64,000 nt of DNA. It comes from Collinsella sp. AF23-2. Lineage in GTDB: Bacteria; Actinomycetota; Coriobacteriia; Coriobacteriales; Coriobacteriaceae. The stretch spans positions 6,580 to 70,579 of the forward strand of contig NZ_QRVG01000012.1 in NCBI RefSeq assembly GCF_003459245.1, given 5' to 3'. This document shows positions 49,421-58,368 of the stretch, piece by piece. Within the stretch, counting starts at the first letter, position 1, and each line of letters opens with the position of its first letter. A program made the translations under genes and the position numbers. The notes under the pieces are model-generated. The model was given only the letters and a program-made list of their open reading frames with translations. It was not told the DNA's origin and did not search any database.

Positions 49421-50581
49421 ATGAAAAACCGTACGGTTTTGCTTTATATGACGTTCGTTTTTCTGTCGAACTTCAGCACCATCTTGTATTTTCTAACTGT
49501 CTACCTTGAGTTCGTCGGACTTTCGATGGTATCGATTTCTAGCATGATGATTGCATATCAAGTGAGCAAGTTCATCCTTGAAGTTCCCACTGGCTATATT
49601 GCTGATAGGTTTGGACGAAAGACAAGCGGTTTCGTTGGCGTCGCGGGAATGCTTGGATACTACGCCGCCCTGCTTCTCGTCCGTTCTCCCCTGCTTTTAA
49701 TCGGTGCGTTCGCTCTCAAGGGTTTTGCCGTTGCGTGTGTGAGCGGATCCATCGAAGCGATTTACATTGACAGCGTCTCTCATGACCAGCTCGTAAGACT
49801 TAATGTCGTTGAGCGATTTGTTTTCTATGCCTCTTATGCCATCTCCGCTTGCGTGGGCGGTTTCATTTCGTCCGTCGGTGCATATCTCATTGGTCTTTCG
49901 GCAGATATCATCGCAATGGTGTTGACGTTGGTTGTCGTTGTCTGCATTCCTGAGATGCGAAGAGGGGGCACTGCGACGACACCTGAACATGGGATTAGCC
50001 CGAAGATGATCGGTGCCGCTATTACGGGTAATGGCATTCTTCGTTCAGCGTTCATCATGGACTGTTCTCAGGCATTTGCTTTTGTCGCCCTGGAAGACTT
50101 TTTCTCACTGCTGCTTGCGGGTCGCGGAATGAATGCCGTCGCTTCGGGTGTGACCATTGCGGTCCAGCTCCTTGCCTCGGCCTCCATGGGACTTATTGTG
50201 CCCTGTGCGATTGCTCATGTCGACAAGGGCCGCTTTGCGCGTATTTGCGGCATCGTGCGCCTTTTCCTGACAGCTTTGTTTTTGATTCCCCTTACTCCGG
50301 CTAATTTGCTGCCCGTGTTCTATGTGCTGCAGACGGTTGCGTACTCGTTATTTGCTCCAATTAAATACTCAATTTTTCAAAAAGCAGCCGATTCTTCGAT
50401 GCGCTGTTCACTGATTTCGGTTCAAAGCCAGATGGTGGCGGTGGGCGCCATCCTTTTCTATCTGTTCAATGCTGTGTTGAGCAGCATCGCGGGCATTCGA
50501 GTCATATTGCTTGTCGCACTCGGAATCTCTTCTTTGGTGTATATCCCCGCGCTCTTTCGTCTTACAAGCCAAAGGACATGA
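49421..50581 (+). CDS. MFS transporter
   Basis: A 386-residue protein with about 12 membrane segments. YQVSKFILEVPTGYIADRFG followed by RKTSGFVGVAGMLGYYAALL (residues 45-85) contains the MFS loop 2-3 motif G-x-x-A-D-R-x-G-R-K. The second half begins around 200. The type is similar to multidrug and sugar exporters; no substrate can be named. The ATG at 49421 follows GGAGGGCGGAGC; the frame is open from 49397. It stands behind a LysR gene and has its own terminator. Confidence 0.82.
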   Translation: MKNRTVLLYMTFVFLSNFSTILYFLTVYLEFVGLSMVSISSMMIAYQVSKFILEVPTGYIADRFGRKTSGFVGVAGMLGYYAALLLVRSPLLLIGAFALKGFAVACVSGSIEAIYIDSVSHDQLVRLNVVERFVFYASYAISACVGGFISSVGAYLIGLSADIIAMVLTLVVVVCIPEMRRGGTATTPEHGISPKMIGAAITGNGILRSAFIMDCSQAFAFVALEDFFSLLLAGRGMNAVASGVTIAVQLLASASMGLIVPCAIAHVDKGRFARICGIVRLFLTALFLIPLTPANLLPVFYVLQTVAYSLFAPIKYSIFQKAADSSMRCSLISVQSQMVAVGAILFYLFNAVLSSIAGIRVILLVALGISSLVYIPALFRLTSQRT

Positions 50582-50614
50582 GTATTTAGACACCGATAAC
50601 ATATATATCAACGC

Positions 50615-50648
50615 AATAAACCCGAGCGCGAGGGCGTTTGGGTTTATT
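50615..50648 (+). terminator. terminator of the MFS gene
   Basis: AATAAACCC and GGGTTTATT form a 9-bp stem around GAGCGC/GGCGTTT, 34 bases after the stop, with T/A-rich sequence after it. Confidence 0.6.
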
Positions 50649-50701
50649 ATTGAAGCGTATGTAACCTGGCGGCGCCACACCGCCTGTTAGTAGGGAGACA
50701 C

Positions 50702-51880
50702 ATGAACGTTCTGGTCGTCAACGCAGGATCTTCGACCCTTAAGTATCAGGTCATCGATACCAAGTCCCATAAGGTGTCCGCAAAGGGCTCCTGCGAGCGC
50801 GTCTGCTTTACCGGCGGCACTTTCACCCATGCTGCCAACGGCTCCAAGAAGGTGACCGAGAACATCGAGTTCCCCGACCACAAGGTCGCCATCGAGGTTG
50901 TCCTGAAGGACCTCGAGGCCAACGGCGTCAAGATCGAGGGTATCGGCCACCGTATCGTTCAGGGCGGTTGGTACTTTGGCGATTCCTCCCTCGTCGACGA
51001 GGATGTCCTCGCCAAGATCCGCGAGGTCGCTCCGCTCGCCCCGCTGCACAACAACCCCGAGGCCAACGTTATCGAGTACTGCCTGGAGCAGTATCCCGAC
51101 CTGCCCAACGTCACGGTTTACGACACCGCTTTCCACTTCAACATGCCCGAGGTCGCCAAGACTTACGCCCTGCCCAAGGACGTCTGCGACAAGCTGCACA
51201 TCCGTAAGTACGGCGCCCACGGCACCAGCTACCGTTACATCTCCAAGAAGGTCGCCGAGATGACCAACGGCGAGGCCCGCAAGGTCGTCGTGTGCCATAT
51301 CGGCTCCGGCGCTTCCCTGTGCGCCATCGAGGACGGCAAGTGCATGGACACCACCATGGGCTTGACGCCGCTCGACGGCGTTATGATGGGCACCCGCTGC
51401 GGCTCCATCGACCCGGCTACCGTGTGCTACCTGCAGCGCGAGGGCGGCTACACCTTCGACGAGGTCGACGAGATGATGAACAAGAAGTCCGGCCTTTTGG
51501 CTGTGACCGGCGGCAAGACCAACGACTGTCGCAACGTCGAGGAGCTCGCCGCTGCCGGTGACCCCGAGGCCCAGCTCGCCTTCGATATGTTCGTCTACAA
51601 GATTGCCGCCAAGGCTGCCGAGATGGCCGCCTCCATGTGCGGTATGGACACCCTGGTCTTCACTGCCGGCATCGGTGAGCACGCTCCTGCCGTCCGCGCC
51701 GGCGTGGCCGACCGCCTGGCCTTTATGGGCGTCAAGATGGATCATGCCCGCAACGCCCTGCGTGGTGACGGCGCATGGTGCCTGTCTGCCAAGGATTCCA
51801 AGGTTAAGATTTTCGTTATCCCCACGGACGAGGAGTTCATGATCGCTTCCGACGTCGAGCGCATCGTCAACGGCAAGTAA
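50702..51880 (+). CDS. ackA: acetate kinase, copy 1
   Basis: A 392-residue acetate kinase. MNVLVVNAGSSTLKYQVIDT, GHRIVQGGWYF, the catalytic region NVTVYDTAFHFNMPEVAKTY, IRKYGAHGTSYRYI, and MDTTMGLTPLDGVMMGTRCG are all signature blocks. It converts acetyl phosphate and ADP to acetate and ATP. The tandem copy lies 164 bases downstream; the two proteins share most motifs. GTAGGGAGACAC is near the ATG at 50702. It is monocistronic between two hairpins. Confidence 0.95.
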   Translation: MNVLVVNAGSSTLKYQVIDTKSHKVSAKGSCERVCFTGGTFTHAANGSKKVTENIEFPDHKVAIEVVLKDLEANGVKIEGIGHRIVQGGWYFGDSSLVDEDVLAKIREVAPLAPLHNNPEANVIEYCLEQYPDLPNVTVYDTAFHFNMPEVAKTYALPKDVCDKLHIRKYGAHGTSYRYISKKVAEMTNGEARKVVVCHIGSGASLCAIEDGKCMDTTMGLTPLDGVMMGTRCGSIDPATVCYLQREGGYTFDEVDEMMNKKSGLLAVTGGKTNDCRNVEELAAAGDPEAQLAFDMFVYKIAAKAAEMAASMCGMDTLVFTAGIGEHAPAVRAGVADRLAFMGVKMDHARNALRGDGAWCLSAKDSKVKIFVIPTDEEFMIASDVERIVNGK

Positions 51881-51891
51881 TTGCAAAAGGG

Positions 51892-51930
51892 GAGGGGCTG
51901 GACGACCGAGCGCCGTTCGGCCCCTCTTTT
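51892..51930 (+). terminator. terminator of ackA copy 1
   Basis: GAGGGGC (51892-51898) and GCCCCTC (51920-51926) form a perfect stem, followed by four T, with a long loop that can pair within itself. Confidence 0.8.
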
Positions 51931-52044
51931 GTGCTCGTTGGGCGATATGCCTGATAGTTATTTATTAAGTTGTGATAACTTCTTATTAACATGCGGCCGC
52001 CTTAAGGGGTCTGCGCCGACCGTATCGCACTGCAAAGGAGTCTC

Positions 52045-53223
52045 ATGAACGTACTTGTTGTCAACGCCGGTAGCTCAAGCCTTAAATATCAGCTTTTGGA
52101 TACCGATACCCGCGAGGTTTTCGCCAAGGGCAACTGCGAACGTATCGGTTCGGACATGGGCATCTTTGGCCACTCCGAGAACGGTGGCGCCAAGCAAACC
52201 GAGGAGGTCCCCTTCCCGGACCACCGTTCGGCTATCGCACGTGTGCTCGAGGAGCTCGAGAAGACCGACTTTACGATCGATGGCATTGGGCATCGTATCG
52301 TTCAGGGTGGCTGGTACTTTGACGATTCCGCGGTCGTCGACGATGAGGTCATGGCTAAGATTCTCGAGGTGGCACCGCTTGCCCCGCTGCACAACTACGG
52401 CGAGGCAGCGGCAATCGAGTATTGTCGCGAGAAGTATCCGGAGCTGCCCAACGTGGCCGTCTTCGACACCTCGTTCCACATGACTATGCCCGAGGTCGCC
52501 TACACCTACGCCCTGCCCAAGGACGTGTGTGACAAGTACCACGTGCGCAAGTACGGCGCCCACGGTACGAGCCACCGCTACGAGTGGATGATGGCCAAGG
52601 AGATCCTGGGTTCGCGCTGCCACCGTCTGCTTTCGTGTCATCTGGGCAACGGCGCTTCGCTCGCCGCCATTGAGGACGGTGTATGCCGCGATACCACGAT
52701 GGGCCTCACGCCGCTCGACGGCCTGATGATGGGCACCCGTTGTGGTTCCATTGACCCGGCTACCGTGTGCTACCTGCAGCGCGAGGGCGGCTACAGCTAC
52801 CAGGAAGTCGATGACATGATGAACAAGCAGTCTGGTCTGCTTGCCATCTCGGGCATCTCCAACGACGCCCGTGACATCCGTACGCGCGCCTCCGAGGGCG
52901 ACGAGCGCTGCCTGCTCGCCTTCGATATGTTCGCCTACAAGGCCATGCAGCAGGCCGGCTCCATGATCGCTTCAATGGCGGGCGTGGACACCATTACCTT
53001 TACCGCCGGCATTGGCGAGAACGACTGGTCGATCCGCAAGGCTTTCTGCGACTGCTTCGAGTGGCTGGGCGTGCGCATCGACAACAACAAGAACCGCGAG
53101 GCCGTGGGTAACGGCCCGCAGGTCATCAGCGCCGCCGGCTCTTCCGTCACGGTCATGGTCATTCCCACCGACGAGGAATACATGATCGCCCACGACGTCG
53201 AGCGTCTGACCAAGAACAACTAA
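52045..53223 (+). CDS. ackA: acetate kinase, copy 2
   Basis: Also 392 residues, with the same signature blocks: MNVLVVNAGSSSLKYQLLDT, GHRIVQGGWYFDDS, FDTSFHMTMPEVAYTYALPK, VRKYGAHGTSHRYEWMMAKE and RDTTMGLTPLDGLMMGTRCG. It differs from copy 1 in several loops (YEWMMAKEILGSRCHRLLSC compared with YISKKVAEMTNGEARKVVVC), so the two are paralogues and not a recent duplicate. AAGGAG precedes the ATG; it has its own leader and terminator. The pta gene is convergent just beyond. Confidence 0.95.
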   Translation: MNVLVVNAGSSSLKYQLLDTDTREVFAKGNCERIGSDMGIFGHSENGGAKQTEEVPFPDHRSAIARVLEELEKTDFTIDGIGHRIVQGGWYFDDSAVVDDEVMAKILEVAPLAPLHNYGEAAAIEYCREKYPELPNVAVFDTSFHMTMPEVAYTYALPKDVCDKYHVRKYGAHGTSHRYEWMMAKEILGSRCHRLLSCHLGNGASLAAIEDGVCRDTTMGLTPLDGLMMGTRCGSIDPATVCYLQREGGYSYQEVDDMMNKQSGLLAISGISNDARDIRTRASEGDERCLLAFDMFAYKAMQQAGSMIASMAGVDTITFTAGIGENDWSIRKAFCDCFEWLGVRIDNNKNREAVGNGPQVISAAGSSVTVMVIPTDEEYMIAHDVERLTKNN

Positions 53224-53243
53224 CGCATTCGTCTGTAATTGAC

Positions 53244-53280
53244 AAAAAGGCCTCCAGAGCAACAGCCCGGAGGCCTTTTT
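53244..53280. terminator. terminator of ackA copy 2
   Basis: AAAAAGGCCTCC (53244-53255) and GGAGGCCTTTTT (53269-53280) form a perfect 12-bp stem with T5. The pta gene lies convergent beyond about 170 bases in which I see no gene. Confidence 0.9.
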
Positions 53281-53450
53281 ACTAGCAGGCGGAAATTCCA
53301 GTTCCAAAGTGATCATCGCCGGCAACGCCTGCGCTCCCAGCAACGTCACCCATTCGTTCAGATCCTCAGCCCCAGCTCGTAGCCAAGCCGCCGCCCACTC
53401 CAGATTCCCTGACTGCTGCGTGACGGCAGGGTCCCGAGGGGATATGTAAG

Positions 53451-54431
53451 CTATTCAGCCATCTGAGCCTGGACGGCGGTGATGGCCACGACACCCACGA
53501 TGTCGTCGGCAGAGCAGCCGCGCGAAAGGTCATTGACCGGCTTGGCGATGCCCTGCAGGATGGGGCCGTAGGCGTCGGCACCAGCGAAGCGCTGAACCAG
53601 CTTGTAGCCGATGTTGCCGGCCTCGAGGTCGGGGAACACGAGCACGTTGGCCTTGCCAGCAACGGAGGAGCCGGGAGCCTTGAGCTGGGCGACGGTGGGG
53701 ACGATAGCAGCATCGAGCTGCAGGTCGCCGTCGATGGCGAGCTCGGGTGCCTTCTCCTTGCAGAACTTCACGGCCTCCTGGACCTTCTTGGCGACCTCGC
53801 CGCCAGCGGAGCCCATGGTGGAGTAGGAGAGCATGGCCACGTGCGGCTCAACATTGCCCATGAAGGTGGACCAGGAGTGAGCGGAGGCGATGGCGATCTC
53901 GGAGAGTTCGTCGGAGGACGGGTTGATGTTGAGGCCGCAGTCGGCGAAGATCAGCGTGCCGTCGGTGCCGAACTGCGGGGTGTCGGTGCACATCACGAAG
54001 AAGGCCGAGACCAGCTTGGTGCCTGGGGCGGTCTTGAGGATCTGCAGCGCGGGGCGCAGGGTGTCGGCGGTGGAGTGGCAGGCACCGGAGACCAGGCCAT
54101 CGGCGTCGCCCATCTTGACCATCATGGTGCCAAAGTAGGTGGCGTCCATCACCTGGGCGCGAGCCTGTTCGATGGTAACGCCCTTCTTGGCGCGGAGCTC
54201 AGCAAACTTCTGTGCGTACTCCTCGTGCTTCTCGGCGTTGCGCGGATCGATGACGGTGGCGCCGGGGACGTTGATCTCGTTGGGATCGCCCAGGATGACG
54301 ATGTTGGCCAGGCCTTCCTCGATGATCTTGTTGGCCGCGACGATGGTGCGCGGATCCTCGCCCTCGGGCAGGACGATGGTCTTAAGGTCGGCCTTGGCGG
54401 CAGACTTCATACGGTTTAGGAAATCGCTCAT
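53451..54431 (-). CDS. pta: phosphate acetyltransferase
   Basis: A 326-residue PTA (short form, as in Methanosarcina/Bacillus). IVLPEGEDPRTIVAANKIIE is the opening; DADGLVSGACHSTADTLRPA, IFADCGLNINPSSDELSEIA, and MLSYSTMGSAGGEVAKKVQE are catalytic blocks; VLVFPDLEAGNIGYKLVQRF is the last. It forms acetyl phosphate from acetyl-CoA, upstream of acetate kinase. AAGGAG lies before the ATG (complement of about 54436-54441). It is convergent with the two acetate kinases. Confidence 0.95.
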   Translation of the reverse strand: MSDFLNRMKSAAKADLKTIVLPEGEDPRTIVAANKIIEEGLANIVILGDPNEINVPGATVIDPRNAEKHEEYAQKFAELRAKKGVTIEQARAQVMDATYFGTMMVKMGDADGLVSGACHSTADTLRPALQILKTAPGTKLVSAFFVMCTDTPQFGTDGTLIFADCGLNINPSSDELSEIAIASAHSWSTFMGNVEPHVAMLSYSTMGSAGGEVAKKVQEAVKFCKEKAPELAIDGDLQLDAAIVPTVAQLKAPGSSVAGKANVLVFPDLEAGNIGYKLVQRFAGADAYGPILQGIAKPVNDLSRGCSADDIVGVVAITAVQAQMAE

Positions 54432-54558
54432 GTTACTCCTTACAAGCGTTTCGCTAAGCTCCAGGCGCCCGGCTGTTCACGAATAAACCCGCTGCTAGCG
54501 GGTCTACCTTTCAATTATGTTCGCCGCTGTGCTTGAGCTTTCCTTGTGTGGCAAGCTC

Positions 54559-54584
54559 ATTATAGGACGCATTAGCGCTATAAT
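54559..54584. promoter_or_regulatory. divergent promoter -10 boxes for pta and glf
   Basis: TATAAT at 54579-54584 on the plus strand (for glf) and ATTATA at 54559-54564, which is TATAAT on the minus strand (for pta). The two face away from each other with only 14 bases between. No good -35 boxes are seen, so this is tentative. Confidence 0.4.
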
Positions 54585-54662
54585 CGCTCTGATAAATATG
54601 TCTCGAAGAATGTTCGAGAAAAGCCCAGCTAACGAGCCCGTGGCTTTTGACAAGGAGTATCG

Positions 54663-55865
54663 ATGCAGATTACCTCAGGCCTGCCTGAAGGCTTTAACGC
54701 CGGCGCGTACGACATGATTGTCGTCGGTGCTGGATATGCCGGTGCCGTTTGCGCCCGCCGTCTTGCCGAGACTATCGGCTATCGTGTTGCCGTTTTGGAG
54801 CGCCGTAGCCACATTGCGGGCAATGCCTATGACTGCACTGACGAGGCCGGAATCCTGATCCACGAGTACGGTCCGCATATCTATCACACCTTTAACGAGC
54901 GCGTGCACAATTTCCTGTCGCGCTTTACCAAGTGGACGGATTATCAGCACAAGGTGCTCGCCAACATCAACGGTACCCTTATGCCCGTGCCCTTCAACCA
55001 TGCGAGTCTCAAGCTCGCCTTTGGTGATGAGCGCGGCGAGGAGCTGTATCAGAAGCTCGTGGAGACCTTTGGCAAGGATGTCAAGGTGCCCATTATGGAG
55101 CTGCGTAAGAAGAACGACCCCGACTTGGCCGAGGTCGCCGATTACGTCTACGAGAACGTCTTTTTGCATTACACCATGAAGCAGTGGGGCCAGACGCCCG
55201 ACCAGATCGATCCCTCGATCACCGGTCGCGTTCCCGTCTTTGTGGGCGACGATGACCACTATTTCCCGCAGGCTCCCTTCCAGGGTATGCCGCAGGACGG
55301 CTACACGGCGCTGTTCGAGCATATGCTCGACCACGACCTGATCGACGTGTTCTGCGACGTGGACGCCCGCGATCTCTTTGAGATCGACGAGACCACCGTC
55401 AAGATCGGTGGCAAGGTCTACGGCGGCGAGATCGTCTATACCGGTCCGCTCGATGAGCTGTTTGGCCTTGATCTGGGCGCTCTTCCGTACCGTACGCTCG
55501 ATATGAAGTTCGAGACGCTCGATATGGATCAGTTCCAGCCCGTGGGTACCGTCAACTACACCACGAGCGAGGACTACACGCGCATTACCGAGTTCAAGAA
55601 CATGACTGGTCAGGTCCTGCCCGGCAAGACCACCATCATGAAGGAGTACTCCAAGGCCTATACGCCCGGCTCGGGCGAGACGCCGTATTACGCCATTCTT
55701 GAGCCCGAGAACCGTGAGCTCTATGAGCGCTATCTTGAGCGCGTCCAGAACCTGACAAACTTCCACCCGGTGGGTCGTCTGGCCGAGTATCGTTACTACG
55801 ATATGGATGCCGTGACCAATTCCGCCCTCGATCTTTCGGATGAGATTATCGCCTGCCATGCATAA
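54663..55865 (+). CDS. glf: UDP-galactopyranose mutase
   Basis: A 400-residue FAD enzyme. MIVVGAGYAGAVCARRLAET is the dinucleotide motif, followed by VLERRSHIAGNAYD. EAGILIHEYGPHIYHTFNER holds the substrate-site His, and PVPFNHASLKLAF, IDPSITGRVPVFVGDDDHYF and QPVGTVNYTTSEDYTRITEF are family blocks. It converts UDP-galactopyranose to UDP-galactofuranose for a surface glycan. AAGGAG precedes the ATG at 54663. The GT2 gene overlaps its end by 8 bases. Confidence 0.95.
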   Translation: MQITSGLPEGFNAGAYDMIVVGAGYAGAVCARRLAETIGYRVAVLERRSHIAGNAYDCTDEAGILIHEYGPHIYHTFNERVHNFLSRFTKWTDYQHKVLANINGTLMPVPFNHASLKLAFGDERGEELYQKLVETFGKDVKVPIMELRKKNDPDLAEVADYVYENVFLHYTMKQWGQTPDQIDPSITGRVPVFVGDDDHYFPQAPFQGMPQDGYTALFEHMLDHDLIDVFCDVDARDLFEIDETTVKIGGKVYGGEIVYTGPLDELFGLDLGALPYRTLDMKFETLDMDQFQPVGTVNYTTSEDYTRITEFKNMTGQVLPGKTTIMKEYSKAYTPGSGETPYYAILEPENRELYERYLERVQNLTNFHPVGRLAEYRYYDMDAVTNSALDLSDEIIACHA

Positions 55866-56889
55866 AGTCATAACATTCGGTATTCCCTCGTATAACGCCG
55901 CTAAGGACATGGACCATTGCATCACCTCCATCTTGGAGGGGAGCAATTATGCCACCGATATCGAGATTATCGTGGTGGACGACGGCTCCAAGGATGAGAC
56001 GGCCGCCAAGGCCGACGAGTGGGAGGCCCGTTATCCTGGAATCATCCGCGCGGTGCACCAGGAGAATGGCGGCCACGGTATTGCCGTCCTTTCGGGTCTG
56101 CGCGAGGCGCAGGGCACCTACTACAAGGTTGTCGACTCGGACGACTGGCTTGACGGCGCTGCCCTTTCGACCATGCTGTCGATTCTGCGCGGCTTTGAAG
56201 AGCGCGACCAGCGCGTTGACCTGTTTATCTCGAACTACGTGTACGAGAAGGTTTACGAGGGTACGCATACGGCCATTGGTTACAAGTTTGCCCTGCCTCG
56301 AAAAAAGATCTTTACCTGGGACCAGATCGGCCATTTCCGTTTGGATCAGAATCTGCTCATGCACAGCCTGTGCTATCGCACGGATGTGCTGCGCGAGTCC
56401 AACCTGCCCATGCCGCCGCACACGTTCTATGTGGACAACATCTACGCCTACGTGCCGCTGCCGCGTTGCAAGACCATGTACTACGCCGACATCGACCTCT
56501 ATCGCTACTTTATCGGTCGCGAGGGCCAGAGTGTCAACGAGGCCACGATGGTCAAGCGTCTGGACCAGCAGTTCCGTGTTACGCGTATCATGATGGAGTC
56601 GTACCACCTGTACAGCGATGTCGAGTCGTCGCGTTTGCGTTCGTACATGATGGGCTACTTCACCATGATGATGGCGATCTGCTCGGTGCTCACCAAGCTT
56701 TCCGACGAGGATTGCGCCGACGAGCGCCTGAAGACGCTGTGGAATGATTTGAAGGCCTACGACGAGCGCATGTATCGTCGTGCCCGCTACGGTGTGGTCG
56801 GGTTCTTCACTAACCTCCGCGGTCGTGCCGGAGACAAAACCACACTCGGCCTATACCGTCTTGCCTCAAAGATCTTCAAATTCAACTAG
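55858..56889 (+). CDS. family 2 glycosyltransferase
   Basis: A 343-residue GT2 enzyme. VITFGIPSYNAAKDMDHCIT opens the fold, IEIIVVDDGSKDET is the nucleotide-binding D-D-G-S, and YYKVVDSDDWLDGAALSTML is the metal-binding D-x-D region; RLDQNLLMHSLCYRTDVLRE and FYVDNIYAYVPLPRCKTMYY follow. No membrane segment. Overlap with glf suggests that it uses UDP-galactofuranose, but that is from context only. The ATG at 55858 lies inside glf. Its C-terminal end ASKIFKFN has an inverted relative at 57057-57101. Confidence 0.88.
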   Translation: MHKVITFGIPSYNAAKDMDHCITSILEGSNYATDIEIIVVDDGSKDETAAKADEWEARYPGIIRAVHQENGGHGIAVLSGLREAQGTYYKVVDSDDWLDGAALSTMLSILRGFEERDQRVDLFISNYVYEKVYEGTHTAIGYKFALPRKKIFTWDQIGHFRLDQNLLMHSLCYRTDVLRESNLPMPPHTFYVDNIYAYVPLPRCKTMYYADIDLYRYFIGREGQSVNEATMVKRLDQQFRVTRIMMESYHLYSDVESSRLRSYMMGYFTMMMAICSVLTKLSDEDCADERLKTLWNDLKAYDERMYRRARYGVVGFFTNLRGRAGDKTTLGLYRLASKIFKFN

Positions 56890-56921
56890 CTGCTGAGTAA
56901 TCGCTGCTGATAGGTTGACTG

Positions 56922-57031
56922 GGCCCCTTGGCCTTTAGTTTGCTACTGCGAACAGTCCTGCTCGCACGGAAAGCACATTAAGTGCTTTCCGGCTCGTGCG
57001 GAACTTGTAGCAAACTAAAGGCCAAGGGGCC
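56922..57031. repeat. inverted-repeat element 1
   Basis: Perfect 25-bp inverted arms (56922-56946 and 57007-57031, starting GGCCCCTTGGCC) enclose a 60-bp core. The core has a nested hairpin: CGCACG-GAAAGCAC (56963-56976), loop ATTAA, GTGCTTTC and CGTGCG. The core is homologous, in reverse orientation, to that of the element at 57125-57254 (shared blocks ACAGTCCT, CACATTAAGTG and TGCGGAACT) while the arms differ. Confidence 0.9.
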
Positions 57032-57056
57032 TCTGCTATAAGAATCGATTGTCAGG

Positions 57057-57101
57057 TTATTTGAATTTGAAGATCTTCGACGCGCGGTACACAGGGCCCT
57101 G
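57057..57101 (-). pseudogene. tail fragment of an inverted glycosyltransferase
   Basis: The minus strand from 57101 to the TAA at 57057-57059 reads QGPVYRASKIFKFK. This matches the end of the GT2 gene at 56889 (LYRLASKIFKFN), and the DNA shares AAGATCTTCAAATTCAA. It is too short for a gene and starts in nothing recognisable, so it is a relic of a paralogous glycosyltransferase in opposite orientation. Confidence 0.6.
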
Positions 57102-57124
57102 GGCTGAAAAGAATTAGATTGGAA

Positions 57125-57254
57125 GTCGGTCGGAGGCGGGCGGGCATTACGTTTGTCGCGAGTTCCGCATGCAAAGAAGGCCACTTAATGTGGCCTTCGT
57201 CTTGCAATAGGACTGTAGAGCAGCAAACGTAATGCCCGCCCGCCTCCGACCGAC
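57125..57254. repeat. inverted-repeat element 2
   Basis: Perfect 31-bp inverted arms (57125-57155 and 57224-57254, starting GTCGGTCGGAGG) enclose a 68-bp core with a nested hairpin GAAGGCCAC, TTAAT, GTGGCCTTC (57176-57198). Its reverse complement shares the blocks ACAGTCCT, CACATTAAGTG and TGCGGAACT with element 1. It ends 13 bases before the stop of the convergent peptidase gene and could terminate it. Confidence 0.9.
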
Positions 57255-57266
57255 GGTCGAGTGAGA

Positions 57267-58268
57267 TTACTTTGCGGCGCCGGGGATGCCGTGGGAGGTT
57301 TTGGCGGTTTTGGCTCCGTTTACGATGGCGGTTTGCAAAGCCCTTACGGCGAGCATGCCCAGCAGGTCTAGGGGAACGGCGGCGCTTGCCTGGGCGCCCA
57401 GTTTGCCGCTGGCGAGGGTGTAGATGGTGTCGCCGTCGTTGGTGGTGTGCGTGGGACGGATGGCGTGTGCGTAGGCGTCTGCGGCCATCTGGGAGACCTT
57501 GGTGGCTTGTGCCTTAGTGAGTTCCACGTTGGTGACGATGCAGCTGATGGTGGTGTTGGTGCGGTCGAGCGGCATCTGCATGGATCCGGCGGCGGCAAAG
57601 GCTGCGAGTTCCATGTCGACGATCTGGTCGCTATCGGCTGAGGCGCGCATGCCGGCGACCCACTCGCCGGTGAGGGGGTCGACAACGTTGCCGCAGGCGT
57701 TGACCGAGACCACGGCGCCCACCTTGATGGGGCCGAGCGCCACGGCGGCAGCGCCAAGGCCGGCCTTCATGCAGGTGGCGGGGCCCATGAGCTTACCCAC
57801 GGTAGCGCCCGTGCCGGCGCCTACGTTGCCCTGTTCGAGCTTGGTGGGGGTGTGGTCGAGCGCCTCGCGCACGGCGGCGATGCCGGCCTCAATGTCGGGG
57901 CGAACGGTGGGGTCGCCAAAGGCAAGGTCGAAGATACAGCTGGAGCACACGATGGGCACCTGCGTGGGGCCGACGGGCAGACCAATGCCGCGGCTCTCGA
58001 GTTCGCGGGCCACGCCGCTTGCAGCCTCGAGACCAAAGGCCGATCCGCCCGAAAGGCAGACGGCGTGGACCTTATCGACGGTGTTTTCGGGACGCAGCAG
58101 GTCGGTCTCACGCGAAGCGGGGGCGCCACCACGTACGTCAACGCCGCCGGTGGCACCCCCGGGCGCCACGATTACGGTGCAGCCGGTGCCAGCCTCCTCG
58201 TCCGTATAGTTGCCAAAGCAAAAGCCATCGACATTGCAAACATCGATGGCTTCGAGCAGTGTGTCCAT
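57267..58268 (-). CDS. P1-family peptidase (DmpA-like aminopeptidase)
   Basis: A 333-residue protein of the P1/DmpA N-terminal nucleophile family. The substrate-side segment CTVIVAPGGATGGVDVRGGA is followed by GGSAFGLEAASGVARELESR and GNVGAGTGATVGKL. RTNTTISCIVTNVELTK is the region in which the precursor is cut before a Ser or Thr nucleophile to give two chains. DmpA-type enzymes release N-terminal residues from L- or D-amino-acid amides or beta-peptides. The start at 58268 follows TAGGAGAAC; the frame extends to 58553 without a site. Confidence 0.85.
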   Translation of the reverse strand: MDTLLEAIDVCNVDGFCFGNYTDEEAGTGCTVIVAPGGATGGVDVRGGAPASRETDLLRPENTVDKVHAVCLSGGSAFGLEAASGVARELESRGIGLPVGPTQVPIVCSSCIFDLAFGDPTVRPDIEAGIAAVREALDHTPTKLEQGNVGAGTGATVGKLMGPATCMKAGLGAAAVALGPIKVGAVVSVNACGNVVDPLTGEWVAGMRASADSDQIVDMELAAFAAAGSMQMPLDRTNTTISCIVTNVELTKAQATKVSQMAADAYAHAIRPTHTTNDGDTIYTLASGKLGAQASAAVPLDLLGMLAVRALQTAIVNGAKTAKTSHGIPGAAK

Positions 58269-58368
58269 GTGTTCTCCTATCGGTTTTCCGCCGGGCCTTA
58301 TGCCCGGTCGGGATCCGTACGGTACGGCAAAATTGTAGGCGCTGGGGGATACCCAGCGCCAGATGCAA

